Positions 34,255 through 42,652 of a stretch of DNA of 47,320 nucleotides are shown here, piece after piece; the stretch's first letter is position 1; the number at the start of each line of letters is the position of its first letter. The notes under the pieces were generated by a model. The model was given only the letters and a program-made list of their open reading frames with translations. It had not been told where the DNA came from and searched no databases. This DNA comes from Saprospiraceae bacterium (lineage in GTDB: Bacteria > Bacteroidota > Bacteroidia > Chitinophagales > Saprospiraceae), in the NCBI GenBank assembly GCA_025056735.1, contig JANWVR010000053.1, positions 1 to 47,320 of the forward strand, written 5' to 3'. Position numbers and translations under genes: made by a program.

Positions 34255-34262
34255 TACTTTCG
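34255..34262 (+). promoter_or_regulatory. -7-like element TACTTTCG for pdxH
   Basis: TACTTTCGCCCC lies 19 bases before the pdxH ATG in the divergent gap with xerD. It has the same TTCG variant as found before the TMTC-like gene. Confidence 0.4.
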
Positions 34263-34281
34263 CCCCAAAATTAGCAACGGT

Positions 34282-34941
34282 ATGGCTCTCTCGACGATAG
34301 GTGCAGAATTGGCCGCCTTGCGGCGCAATTACACCATGGCTTCCCTTTCGGAGACGGATGTGGACCCTGACCCTTTTGCCCAGTTGGAGCGCTGGATGCA
34401 GCAAGCGCTCAACAGCGAGTTGCCCGAGCCGACGGCCATGACACTGGCTACGGCTACGCCAGAAGGGCGGCCCAGTGCGCGCGTAGTGCTGCTCAAAGGC
34501 TTCGACGCGCGTGGGCTGGTTTTCTACACCAATTATGAAAGCCGAAAGGGCCGCGAAATGGAGCAAAACCCTCAGGCGGCGCTGCTCTTCTTTTGGCCTG
34601 AGCTGGAGCGGCAGGTGCGTATCGAAGGTCGCGTGGAGCGCGTTTCGCCGGATGAGTCATTGGCCTATTTTCAAAGCCGCCCGAAGGAAAGCCAGCTGGG
34701 CGCCTGGGCCAGTCCGCAAAGCCAGGTGATCAGCGGGCGCGATGTGGTGGAGCAGCGCTATCAGGAGTTGGCGGCGCAGTTCAAGCACGATGAAGTATTG
34801 CCGCTGCCGCCGTTTTGGGGCGGCTATCGCGTGGTTCCCGCCTACTTTGAGTTCTGGCAGGGGCGCCCGAGTCGGATGCACGACCGCATCTGCTACACTT
34901 TGAGCGAACAGGGCTGGGTGCTGACGCGGCTGGCGCCTTAG
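34282..34941 (+). CDS. pdxH: Pyridoxamine 5'-phosphate oxidase
   Basis: This 219-aa FMN enzyme makes pyridoxal 5'-phosphate from PNP or PMP. Recognisable segments are [20 protein letters not shown] (N-terminal substrate region), [20 protein letters not shown] with SRKGREM (FMN binding), [26 protein letters not shown] and the C-terminal [13 protein letters not shown]. Length is usual. The last 4 bases overlap the convergent stop of the exported propeller-like gene. Confidence 0.96.
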   Translation: MALSTIGAELAALRRNYTMASLSETDVDPDPFAQLERWMQQALNSELPEPTAMTLATATPEGRPSARVVLLKGFDARGLVFYTNYESRKGREMEQNPQAALLFFWPELERQVRIEGRVERVSPDESLAYFQSRPKESQLGAWASPQSQVISGRDVVEQRYQELAAQFKHDEVLPLPPFWGGYRVVPAYFEFWQGRPSRMHDRICYTLSEQGWVLTRLAP

Positions 34942-35768
34942 TCGCGCCATTCCCACATCTGGAGCTGTGGGCCGTTTTGCACCAGTAGGCGCCCTTGTGC
35001 CAGCCAGGCGGGCGCCTTTTGCGAAATGGCCGCTGGTGGCAGCGGCAGGCGGCGCTCGGTCAGGCGTAGGCGGTCGAGCAAGAGCAGGTGGTCTGCGCTC
35101 AGGCAGGCAGCCCGCTCGAAGGCAGCAAGGCACGTGTGGGCTCCCTCTATGGGCTGCCGGTAGCGGAACTGAGCGTAGGCGTCGAAGCTGAGCAAACCTG
35201 CCGAAGGAGCAAAGGCGTACACCGAGTTTCCGTCGTCGCGCAGGCTTTCGATGGGCAGGCGTTCGGGCAGCAGAGCGTTGAGGCGCTGACTTTCGGCCAA
35301 CACCGCGCCCTCCGGGCTGATTTTTTTGAGTTGGAAAGCCACTTCGTCGTACAGCCAAAGGTTGCCATCGGCAGCGGCGGCTACGATGTGCACCTCTGGA
35401 TAGCCCGCCTGGAAGAGGTTTAGTTCACCTAGTGGCGTCAGGTTGCGATCCAGGAAGGCGACGACCCGGAAGTCAGCGTACCACACAATGACTTTCATAG
35501 GGTTGGTCGCATCTATGGCTGTGGCAAATCCCGCGCGGTTGTTGGTGTAGCGGGTGAGCAGACGACCATCGGGGCTGTACTTCTCTACGGCGTTCTGCCG
35601 CGTAATGAGGTACAGGTTGCCCAGGTTATCCGCCGTAGCAAATCGCGCCTGGAGCAGGAAGGCACGGCTCAGCGCCAACGTATCCCTACCCTCTTGGCCC
35701 ACTGTTGCTCCGGGCATGAGGGCCAAGCATAGGTTGACAGCTCCGAAAAAGAGTTGTGGAAACCTCAT
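34938..35768 (-). CDS. Exported beta-propeller-like protein of unknown function
   Basis: This 276-aa protein has a signal peptide ([20 protein letters not shown]) and then repeats of about 45 residues with strand-turn motifs such as [39 protein letters not shown] and [20 protein letters not shown]. These are like NHL/six-bladed propeller blades. No catalytic motif is visible. Its ATG overlaps the stop of the SDR gene (ATGA, 35765-35768), so the two are translationally coupled. It is convergent with pdxH with a 4-base overlap of stops. Similar small propeller proteins are frequent in Saprospiria but have no known job. Confidence 0.82.
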   Translation of the reverse strand: MRFPQLFFGAVNLCLALMPGATVGQEGRDTLALSRAFLLQARFATADNLGNLYLITRQNAVEKYSPDGRLLTRYTNNRAGFATAIDATNPMKVIVWYADFRVVAFLDRNLTPLGELNLFQAGYPEVHIVAAAADGNLWLYDEVAFQLKKISPEGAVLAESQRLNALLPERLPIESLRDDGNSVYAFAPSAGLLSFDAYAQFRYRQPIEGAHTCLAAFERAACLSADHLLLLDRLRLTERRLPLPPAAISQKAPAWLAQGRLLVQNGPQLQMWEWRD

Positions 35769-36544
35769 TCGCTATATTGCCATACGTCGCCCCACAGGTG
35801 GGCGCCGCCGTCCACGTAGATGGTCTCGCCGCTGATATAAGTGGCCGCAGGGCTGGCCAGAAATAGCACCAGTGCCGCCACCTCATCCGTGCTGCCCAGC
35901 CGTTTCATAGGAACATGCTGGGCAATGCTGGCGACCAATTCGGGCGGATACTGCTCTAATCCGCTGCTCCGAATGATGCCTGGCGCCACACAGTTGAGCC
36001 GGATGCCGCGCTGCGCCCACTCTACGGCTAAGGACTGGGTCAGGTTGCTCACCCCGGCTCGCGCAGCGCCTGTGTGCGCCATGCCCGGAAAGCCGCGGTA
36101 ATGGTTGACCACGATGTTGACTACGATACCGGCTTTCTGCTCGAAGAAAAAGCGCTGCGCCATCGTCTGCGTAACGTACCACGTGCCGTTGAGATTGGTA
36201 TTGATAACGGCCTGCCATCCTTTGGGCGAAATATCTTCGGCCCGACTGGGAAACTGGCCGCCTGCGTTGTTGACCAAAACGTCTAACTGACCGCTTCTAT
36301 CGGCAATAAATTCAGCAAGACCGGCCACCTGGTCAGGCTCACGGATATCTACCTGATAACTGTGCACCATACCCAACGGCTGCAGCACAGCCATGGCCTC
36401 CTCCAAGCGCTGTGCCTTGCGCGAGGCGATAAAAACCTCGGCGCCCAACTGCAGGAATTGGCGCGCGATCTCCAACCCAATGCCGCTGCCGCCTCCAGTA
36501 ACTAATGCGACCTTACCCGAAAAAAGACCTTCTCTGAAAATCAT
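35765..36544 (-). CDS. SDR-family oxidoreductase (2,4-dienoyl-CoA reductase-like subgroup)
   Basis: The ATG at 36544 (MIFREGLFSGKVALVTGGGS) gives about 259 aa; a GTG at 36550 is also in frame. The NAD(P) glycine motif TGGGSGIG and NNAGG are normal. The usual YxxxK is absent: the region reads MAHTGAARAGVSNLTQSLAV, a pattern shared with peroxisomal-type 2,4-dienoyl-CoA reductases and related bacterial SDRs that use other residues. LAVEWAQRGIRLNCVAPG and SGETIYVDGG complete the fold. A role in unsaturated fatty acid breakdown is plausible but not shown. It overlaps the propeller-like gene by 4 bases. Confidence 0.9.
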   Translation of the reverse strand: MIFREGLFSGKVALVTGGGSGIGLEIARQFLQLGAEVFIASRKAQRLEEAMAVLQPLGMVHSYQVDIREPDQVAGLAEFIADRSGQLDVLVNNAGGQFPSRAEDISPKGWQAVINTNLNGTWYVTQTMAQRFFFEQKAGIVVNIVVNHYRGFPGMAHTGAARAGVSNLTQSLAVEWAQRGIRLNCVAPGIIRSSGLEQYPPELVASIAQHVPMKRLGSTDEVAALVLFLASPAATYISGETIYVDGGAHLWGDVWQYSE

Positions 36545-36573
36545 AAGCACAGTTGGGTTTTACCACTGAGATG

Positions 36574-36581
36574 CGAAGGTA
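36574..36581 (-). promoter_or_regulatory. -7-like element TACCTTCG for the SDR gene
   Basis: TACCTTCGC on the minus strand lies 29 bases before the ATG at 36544 and differs from the consensus at one base. Confidence 0.35.
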
Positions 36582-36667
36582 GCTATCGTGAAAAATCATA
36601 AAAAAGACGAAGGAACTGACCCCTGAGACGCTAAGCGGCTCCCCCAAAAACACGCAAGCAGAAAGCG

Positions 36668-37750
36668 TCAGCCTTTGCGCCGTGCAAAATCGCGCATCAG
36701 GTCTACCAATACCTGGACGCTGCTTTTGGGCAGGGCGTTGTACATAGAGGCGCGGAAGCCGCCCACCGAACGGTGGCCCTTAAGGCCAACGATGCCATTG
36801 GCCTCGGTTTCTTTCAAAAATTCTTTCTCTAAGGCCTCATAGCCCGGCGCCATAACGAAGCAGGCGTTCATTAGCGAGCGGTCTTCTTTAGCGACCGTAC
36901 CTTTAAAAAGCGGGTTAGCGTCCACTTCATCGTAGAGCAGTTTGGCTTTGGCCTTATTGCGGCGATGGATGGCTTTGGTGCCGCCCAGTTTCTTGAGCCA
37001 GCGCAGCGTCAGCATGGAAACGTAAATGGGGAATACTGGCGGTGTGTTGTACAGCGATTTCTCCCGAATAAAAGTGCGGTAGTCGAGCATCGTGGGCAGG
37101 TGGCGATTGACTTGGCCAAGCATGTCTTCGCGCACAATGACGACGGTTACGCCTGCCGGGCCGAGATTTTTTTGCGCGCCGGCATAGATGAGGCCGAAGG
37201 CAGAGACATCCACCGGTCGGCTCAGGAAGTCTGACGACATGTCACACACGATGGGCACAGGCGACTTAGGGAAGCGCTGATATTGGGTGCCAAAGATGGT
37301 ATTGTTGCTCGTCAGGTGCAGGTAGCGCGCGTTTTTGGGCACTTTCCAGCCTTTAGGGATAAAGGTATAATTCTGCTCTCTCGACGAGGCAATCACCTCT
37401 ATTTGGCCAAAAGCCCTGGCTTCCTTGATGGCGTTGCTGGCCCAGGTACCGGTGTCCACGTAGGCGGCCATTTGCGTGCTGTCTAAGAGGTTCATGGGCG
37501 CCATGAAGAACTGGGTGCTGGCGCCGCCTGTGAGCCAAAGGACATGGTATCCGCTGTTGGGCGGTATTTCCATCAGTTCGTGTACCAGCGCAGTGGCCTC
37601 TTCGATGATGGCTGTAAATTCCGGGCCGCGGTGGCTCATTTCCAGCAGGCTGAGCCCGGTGCCCTGATAGTTGAGCGCGCCTTTAGCGGCTTCTTTGAGG
37701 ACGGTTGCCGGCAAGATGGCTGGGCCGGCGGAAAAGTTGTGTTTTTTCAT
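36668..37750 (-). CDS. serC: Phosphoserine aminotransferase
   Basis: This 360-aa PLP enzyme converts 3-phosphohydroxypyruvate to phosphoserine in serine synthesis and also serves pyridoxine synthesis. The N-terminus MKKHNFSAGPAILPATVLKE, LWLTGGASTQFFMAPMNLL, the PLP lysine in YAGAQKNLGPAGVTVVIVRE and the C-terminal LKGHRSVGGFRASMYNALP are diagnostic. Its own promoter appears at 37795-37802. Neither serA nor serB is adjacent. Confidence 0.97.
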   Translation of the reverse strand: MKKHNFSAGPAILPATVLKEAAKGALNYQGTGLSLLEMSHRGPEFTAIIEEATALVHELMEIPPNSGYHVLWLTGGASTQFFMAPMNLLDSTQMAAYVDTGTWASNAIKEARAFGQIEVIASSREQNYTFIPKGWKVPKNARYLHLTSNNTIFGTQYQRFPKSPVPIVCDMSSDFLSRPVDVSAFGLIYAGAQKNLGPAGVTVVIVREDMLGQVNRHLPTMLDYRTFIREKSLYNTPPVFPIYVSMLTLRWLKKLGGTKAIHRRNKAKAKLLYDEVDANPLFKGTVAKEDRSLMNACFVMAPGYEALEKEFLKETEANGIVGLKGHRSVGGFRASMYNALPKSSVQVLVDLMRDFARRKG

Positions 37751-37794
37751 GTGTCAGAACACGCCTCGTCTTTTTACAGGCGTCGAGGCTGGCG

Positions 37795-37802
37795 CAAATG
37801 TA
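37795..37802 (-). promoter_or_regulatory. -7 element TACATTTG for serC
   Basis: Minus-strand TACATTTGCGCC lies 45 bases before the serC ATG. The short leader contains an inverted repeat (GCCTCG at 37763-37768 with CGAGGC at 37784-37789) that could fold. Confidence 0.45.
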
Positions 37803-37836
37803 AGGCGCTATGCCACAGGCTACGCCCTGCTGATGC

Positions 37837-39381
37837 TTAGAAGGGCGGCTCCTCGGATGGGCCGTTAATTTTCGAGTCGAGGATGACGCTGGTGGGCAGA
37901 GCGCTCAAGTCTATGGGGTCTTTCAGGCTGGCGAAGATGGGGTCTTCAACGTTCTCGAAACGAGAGAACTCACGTGCGAAGCGCAGGCGTACGGTGTCGG
38001 TAGCGCCATGGCGGTGTTTGGCGACGATGAATTCAACGATACCCTGTACGGAGCGGCCTCCCTCGTCTTCAACAATGCCGTAGTAATCGGGCCGGTACAG
38101 GAAGGCCACGATGTCGGCATCTTGCTCAATAGCGCCCGACTCGCGCAAGTCGCTCAGTTGGGGGCGTTTGGCGCCGCCGCGCACCTCAACAGCACGGCTA
38201 AGCTGCGAAAGTGCAATAACAGGTACGTTGAGTTCCTTGGCCATGTTTTTGAGTGCCCGCGAGATACCGGCAATCTCCTGCTCGCGGTTAGTATTGCGTA
38301 TGTTTTCGCTGGCGCCGCTCATCAATTGCAAGTAGTCAATGATAACCAGCTGGATGTCGTGCTGGATTTTCAAACGGCGGCATTTGGCCCGCAGTTCGAA
38401 GATATTGATGCCCGGCGTATCGTCAATAAAGATGGGCACATTGGAAAGGATTTCGACGGCTCTTTGAAGCTGTTGCCATTCATAGTCCTCCAGACGGCCA
38501 TTGCGCATCTTTGTACCGGGGATGTTGGAGATCATTGAGACGAGGCGCTGCACCAGCTGAATGTTGGCCATCTCCAAGGAGAAAATGGCTACGGGTTTGC
38601 CAAAGTCGCGAGCCGCGTTAAGCGCCATGGTGAGCACGCAAGCCGTTTTGCCCATACCTGGCCGGGCAGCCAGGATGATCAGGTCGGACGGTTGCCAGCC
38701 CGATGTGATGCGGTCAACGTCAGTGAAGCCCGAAGGGATGCCCGTCAGGCCATCGCTCTTTTGCGCCAGGGCTTCCAGCTCGCGCAGGACGCGCCCGCTC
38801 AGCACACTCATGCTCTCGAAGGTGCGACCGAGGTTGTTTTGGGTGATAGCGAACAAGCCTTTCTCTGTTTCATCGAGCAGCGAAAAAACGTCCGTTGTCT
38901 CCTTGTAGGCCTCTTCAAGGGTTCGATGGCTCAGGCGAATCATTTCGCGCAAGATATGCTTTTGTGCAATGATGCGCGCGTGGTACTCGGCATTGGCCGC
39001 CGAAGCAACGCGGTTGGTCAGTTCGACTAAATAGTAACTTCCGCCCACCCGCTCGAGATCACCGCTCTTGCGCAGCTCCTCCGTTACCGTCAGCAAGTCC
39101 ACCGGATGTGAACGCTCAAAAAGTCGAATGATGGCTCGATAGATGGCCTGATGGGCCGGGGTGTAGAAGCTATCGGGTCGCAAAATATCCATTACCACCG
39201 GCAGCACATCGCGCTCCAGCATGAGCGCACCCAGTACAGCCTCTTCTAATTCAAGCGCTTGTGGTTGCACTTTTCCAAACACATAGTTGGAAAGTCCCTC
39301 ACCACCACGCGCCCCCCTGCGCGCACGATCGCTGCCCTGAACCTGATCGCGTCCTTCCGAAAACTCTTCTTTTCTTTCCAT
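37837..39381 (-). CDS. dnaB: Replicative DNA helicase DnaB
   Basis: This 514-aa hexameric helicase has the N-terminal DnaB domain (QPQALELEEAVLGALMLERD, about residues 38-140). The RecA-like core has Walker A LAARPGMGKTA, EMANIQLVQRLVSMISNIPG, Walker B VIIDYLQLMSG, RALKNMAKELNVPVIALSQL and DLRESGAIEQDADIVAFLYR. There is no intein. The ATG at 39381 leaves an Arg/Gly-rich N-terminal stretch of about 35 residues before the family match; this is plausible in Bacteroidota. A TAAGTTTG -7 element lies just upstream, and beyond it the DnaA-box region. Confidence 0.97.
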   Translation of the reverse strand: MERKEEFSEGRDQVQGSDRARRGARGGEGLSNYVFGKVQPQALELEEAVLGALMLERDVLPVVMDILRPDSFYTPAHQAIYRAIIRLFERSHPVDLLTVTEELRKSGDLERVGGSYYLVELTNRVASAANAEYHARIIAQKHILREMIRLSHRTLEEAYKETTDVFSLLDETEKGLFAITQNNLGRTFESMSVLSGRVLRELEALAQKSDGLTGIPSGFTDVDRITSGWQPSDLIILAARPGMGKTACVLTMALNAARDFGKPVAIFSLEMANIQLVQRLVSMISNIPGTKMRNGRLEDYEWQQLQRAVEILSNVPIFIDDTPGINIFELRAKCRRLKIQHDIQLVIIDYLQLMSGASENIRNTNREQEIAGISRALKNMAKELNVPVIALSQLSRAVEVRGGAKRPQLSDLRESGAIEQDADIVAFLYRPDYYGIVEDEGGRSVQGIVEFIVAKHRHGATDTVRLRFAREFSRFENVEDPIFASLKDPIDLSALPTSVILDSKINGPSEEPPF

Positions 39382-39406
39382 AGTATGACTCGCTTTTTGG
39401 TCGGCA

Positions 39407-39414
39407 CAAACTTA
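39407..39414 (-). promoter_or_regulatory. -7 element TAAGTTTG for dnaB
   Basis: TAAGTTTGTGCC on the minus strand ends 25 bases before the dnaB ATG and supports the 39381 start. A TTTG at 39443-39446 is too far away for a -33 box. Confidence 0.5.
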
Positions 39415-39439
39415 CCAGCCTGAGCATATCTTCGATGTT

Positions 39440-39760
39440 CTACAAACATTCCGTTTCGCCTTAAATCTGTGGAAAACACGGGCCCAACCTGTGAGAAACT
39501 AAAATTTTTTCCCATTTTTTCCACATCACCCCGGGATTATCCACAGGAAAAGACGACACCTGCACGGCTGAGGTCATGCGGCTCGCCCGGAGTAAACCTG
39601 TGAAAAGGAGTGAATTCCAGCACCAATAGCCGACTGCTCTATCGCCTGAAAGATTAACTCAGCACAGCGCGTAAATGAAGTTTGGGTTAAATTTTTGAAA
39701 TCGCATGCTGTGGGAATTTTTCTGGCATGGCCCTCATCGGCACAAAAATAACACAAAGTG
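39440..39760. other. Candidate chromosomal origin (DnaA-box cluster) in a gene-free stretch
   Basis: Between dnaB (from 39382) and the terminator at 39880 no gene is recognisable. The stretch has one perfect DnaA box TTATCCACA (39537-39545) and two one-mismatch boxes, TTTTCCACA forward (39517-39525) and reverse (39468-39476). Looser copies lie at 39490-39498, 39599-39607 and 39709-39717. An A/T-rich stretch (39498-39520) lies between boxes and could be an unwinding element. dnaA itself is not in the window; in Bacteroidota oriC is often away from dnaA. The boxes could instead regulate dnaB. Confidence 0.5.
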
Positions 39761-39879
39761 TTTTGGCGCCGGCTTTAAATGGAAAGATTTTTTGCCACCC
39801 GGCAGACACCAAACGAGGCGGCTTCTTCAGGGCAAAGAATTGGGCTACTTCGCGCTATGTAATAGTAAACTGAGGGCAA

Positions 39880-39914
39880 TAAAAAAGCCGGCTAATGCTT
39901 AGCATTAGCCGGCT
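39880..39914 (-). terminator. Strong Rho-independent terminator of the small exported Cys-rich gene
   Basis: On the minus strand a perfect 13-bp stem (AGCCGGCTAATGC / GCATTAGCCGGCT, loop of 3) is followed by six T. It lies 44 bases after the stop at 39959. Confidence 0.92.
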
Positions 39915-39958
39915 CGAAGGTCAGCCTGCGGGCCGCCTTTCCTATCTTCGACTCGGAT

Positions 39959-40402
39959 TTACTTCTGCTCTACAGCTGCTGCTTTTTTTGAGGCGCAGCA
40001 AGCTTTGCCATCGGCTTTGCCTGCACAGGCTTTCGCACCGCCCTGGCCGGCGCACGCTTTTACCTCTTCAGCGGAGCAGGACTTCTTCGTCATGCCTTCC
40101 GTGGCCGTAACCGAAGCCGGTGCCACGTTAACGAACGTGTTGGTCGCTTCGTCGAAGCGCACGCTCACAAAGCGAGCATTGCCCTGCGCGTCTGTTTCTT
40201 TGCGCACGTAGGAGACGGTACCGTTATCGGCGATGCGCTTTTCAATGGTCGGGTCGGCAGCAGCAGCCTTCGCAGCAGCAGCCTTAGCGGCACAGCAGGA
40301 CTTCGGAGCAGCAGCTCCAGCAGCGCCCTGGCAGCTTTGCGCGTAAGCAGCGCCCAGACCAAAGACGAACGAGAATGCGAACAAGAAGAGTGCTTTTTTC
40401 AT
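39959..40402 (-). CDS. Small exported Ala/Lys-rich protein with eight cysteines
   Basis: Not a family I recognise. The 147-aa product has a clean signal peptide (MKKALFLFAFSFVFGLGAAYAQ). The mature part opens with a Cys pair region (SCQG, SCCAAKAAAAKAAAA), has a central folded-looking segment of about 60 residues (RIADNGTVSYVRKETDAQGN) and closes with a second Cys-rich region (SCSAEEVKACAG, AKACAGKADGKACCASKKAA). The eight cysteines in two flanking clusters could bind metal or form disulfides. A TACTTTTG -7 element (40452-40459) and a strong terminator frame it as a single-gene transcript, which suggests high expression. Confidence 0.85.
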   Translation of the reverse strand: MKKALFLFAFSFVFGLGAAYAQSCQGAAGAAAPKSCCAAKAAAAKAAAADPTIEKRIADNGTVSYVRKETDAQGNARFVSVRFDEATNTFVNVAPASVTATEGMTKKSCSAEEVKACAGQGGAKACAGKADGKACCASKKAAAVEQK

Positions 40403-40451
40403 GATACAGATTTGTTTTTAAATAATAAGATGAAGCGCATAAAAACGGCGT

Positions 40452-40459
40452 CAAAAGTA
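40452..40459 (-). promoter_or_regulatory. -7 element TACTTTTG for the Cys-rich exported gene
   Basis: TACTTTTGACGCC on the minus strand lies 49 bases before the ATG at 40402. The leader is A/T-rich. Confidence 0.45.
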
Positions 40460-40532
40460 AACAGTCCTCCCTTATCGGCATGCGTTTTTTGAGAAATCTT
40501 AACAAACCAGGGAAGTACGCCTGAAATTCCTC

Positions 40533-40540
40533 TACTTTCG
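40533..40540 (+). promoter_or_regulatory. -7-like element TACTTTCG for the TMTC-like gene
   Basis: TACTTTCGCCGG lies 32 bases before the ATG at 40573. It has the same TTCG variant as found before pdxH. Confidence 0.4.
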
Positions 40541-40572
40541 CCGGCGCGAAACGGAGCGAAATTTTGAGTGCC

Positions 40573-42540
40573 ATGAGTAAGCGAAAAAAAGCAAAACTGG
40601 AGGTTCACAGAGGTGCTTCGCCTCGCCAGGCCGCGGTGCAACGGCCAACTAAACCCTCCGCTCCACTTGACAAGGGCGGCCTCGCATGGGTCGGGATAGC
40701 AGCCGCCGCGCTGGGCGTCTTGCTGTACGCCAACACCTTCGGCCACCAATACTGCTTAGACGACTACTCGGTCATCAAGGAAAACTGGGTAACACAGGGC
40801 GGCCTGAAGAACCTTGGCCTCATCTTCTCCACGGAATACCGCTACGGCGCCTGGAACAGCCCCGGGTCGTTGTACCGCCCCTTAGCACTGCTGATTTTTG
40901 CCCTGCAATGGCAGCTCTCGCCCGACAATCCGATGGTAGGCCATGTGATGAATGCCCTGATGTACGGCTGGACGGGCTGGCTACTGTGGATTACCTGGCG
41001 GCGTATTTTATTGGCATATCCGCCCCTTTTGCCGGCATTAGCAACGCTTTTCTTCATCGCACATCCGGTACACACCGAGGTGGTGGCCAACATCAAGAGT
41101 TTAGACGAAATCCTGGCCCTCTTTTTCTGCACAGCGGCGCTGTGGAGCCTGTGGCGCTACTTCGACACCGCGCGCCGCGGGTTCGTCGGGTTGGCCGTCC
41201 TTTTCTATGCGCTGGCGCTGTTTTCTAAAGAGAGCGCTATCACGTTCTTAGCCATTTTCCCGCTGACCATCTGGTTTTTTGCCGACCGCCCGCTGGGCGA
41301 AAACCTGCGGCTTTCAGCCCTCTTTCTGGCGCCAGCAGCGCTATTCCTGTTCATTCGCCATCAAGTGCTGAGCGCGCAGCCGTATCCAGAGGTGTTTTCC
41401 ATTCTGGACAACTTCATCGTAGGCGCCAAAGACACCGCCACGCGCTTGGCCTCGGCGTTCATGATGTGCGGCCTGTACCTGAAAACGCTGCTCTGGCCCC
41501 ACCCGCTCATCAGCGACCGCGGCTACCCGCAAATGACGCCGGTAACCTTTGCCGACTGGCGGGCGCTGGCAGGCTTCTTTGCTTATGCCGGTATGTTCAC
41601 CTGGGCTGCCCTGCGCTTGCGGCGCAAGCACATCCTGTCTTATGCCATTTTATTTTATCTCATCGCCTTTTCCCTGTTCAGCAACATCTTCATCCTTATC
41701 GGCACCTCCTACGGCGAGCGCCTGCTCTACGCGCCCTCGTGGGGCTTCGCATTGGCGCTGGCGGCAGCCCTGACCCTGGCGCTCCGCATACGACCTCAGC
41801 CCGACGCTTCGCCAACGCAACAGGTGCTCAATCCCAACGGTAAAGGCGTATTCGTTTGGGGCATCGCTGGCGCTATCTTGCTCATTTACAGCTTCCTGAC
41901 CGTGCAGCGAAATCCAGTGTGGTACACCAGCTACAACCTCTATCGGGCCGACATTCCGCATTCGCCTAACTGCGCCAAATTGAACTTCCATATGGGCATC
42001 GAAACCATCAAAGAAGGCTTCATCGAAGAAACTGGTCAGGTAACTGACTCCGTCTGGGTGCGCAAAGCCATCGGATACCACACGCGCGCCATCGAACTGT
42101 ATCCGCAGTACCACGACGCCTACGGAAGCCGTGGCTTAGCGTACTTCCGACTAGGCCAATTCGATAGCGCTTACCACGATTACATGAATGCCCTGCGCTA
42201 CCGCCCCAACGACGAAAAGGTACTCTCCAACCTGGGCTTTATCTACTTCATGCGCCAACAGTTGGACTCCGCTGAAGCGGTCTATCGAAAATCCTTAGAA
42301 TACAACCCGCGCTTCATTGACGCCCGGCGCAATCTGGGCGCCGTCATGGCTATGCAAAGGAGATTCCCCGAGGCCATTGAACAATGGAAAGAAGGCCTCA
42401 AGTACGAACCTGAAAACCCTACGCTGCTGTATTACATCGGCTCGGCTTACAAAGACATGGGCCAACCCGAACAGGCCAAACCATGGCTCGAACGCGCTGA
42501 GGCAGCGCGCGCAGCCGCAGCGCGCAAAAAGAAAAAGTGA
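40573..42540 (+). CDS. TMTC-like multi-pass membrane protein with C-terminal TPRs
   Basis: From the ATG at 40573 the protein has about 655 aa (an in-frame TTG lies three codons upstream). A short Lys-rich N-terminus precedes about ten membrane helices. The luminal-loop motif GHQYCLDDYSVIKENWVTQG, then SPGSLYRPLALLIFALQW, FFIAHPVHTEVVANIKSLDE and ALFSKESAITFLAIFPLTIW are the pattern of TMTC/GT-C type proteins, in which an acidic pair in the first loop is catalytic. The last 180 residues carry about four TPRs (YHDAYGSRGLAYFRLGQFDS, NPRFIDARRNLGAVMAMQRR), ending in KKKK. Eukaryotic TMTCs are protein O-mannosyltransferases; sugar transfer onto exported proteins is an inference here. Confidence 0.85.
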   Translation: MSKRKKAKLEVHRGASPRQAAVQRPTKPSAPLDKGGLAWVGIAAAALGVLLYANTFGHQYCLDDYSVIKENWVTQGGLKNLGLIFSTEYRYGAWNSPGSLYRPLALLIFALQWQLSPDNPMVGHVMNALMYGWTGWLLWITWRRILLAYPPLLPALATLFFIAHPVHTEVVANIKSLDEILALFFCTAALWSLWRYFDTARRGFVGLAVLFYALALFSKESAITFLAIFPLTIWFFADRPLGENLRLSALFLAPAALFLFIRHQVLSAQPYPEVFSILDNFIVGAKDTATRLASAFMMCGLYLKTLLWPHPLISDRGYPQMTPVTFADWRALAGFFAYAGMFTWAALRLRRKHILSYAILFYLIAFSLFSNIFILIGTSYGERLLYAPSWGFALALAAALTLALRIRPQPDASPTQQVLNPNGKGVFVWGIAGAILLIYSFLTVQRNPVWYTSYNLYRADIPHSPNCAKLNFHMGIETIKEGFIEETGQVTDSVWVRKAIGYHTRAIELYPQYHDAYGSRGLAYFRLGQFDSAYHDYMNALRYRPNDEKVLSNLGFIYFMRQQLDSAEAVYRKSLEYNPRFIDARRNLGAVMAMQRRFPEAIEQWKEGLKYEPENPTLLYYIGSAYKDMGQPEQAKPWLERAEAARAAAARKKKK

Positions 42541-42652
42541 GGGAGCCGACAATAGTGTTTCGGCGACAAATAACAAAACCCTCCGAAGGGGCTATAGAAG
42601 TGGGTAATTAGTGCTGCCTTCTACTCATAAAGATACGTCGCACGACGGGCAT

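Noticed and set aside
39880..39914. Long palindrome as an origin element or attachment site (dif)
   Set aside because: A perfect GC-rich stem, 3-base loop and T tract directly after a stop codon fit a terminator much better.
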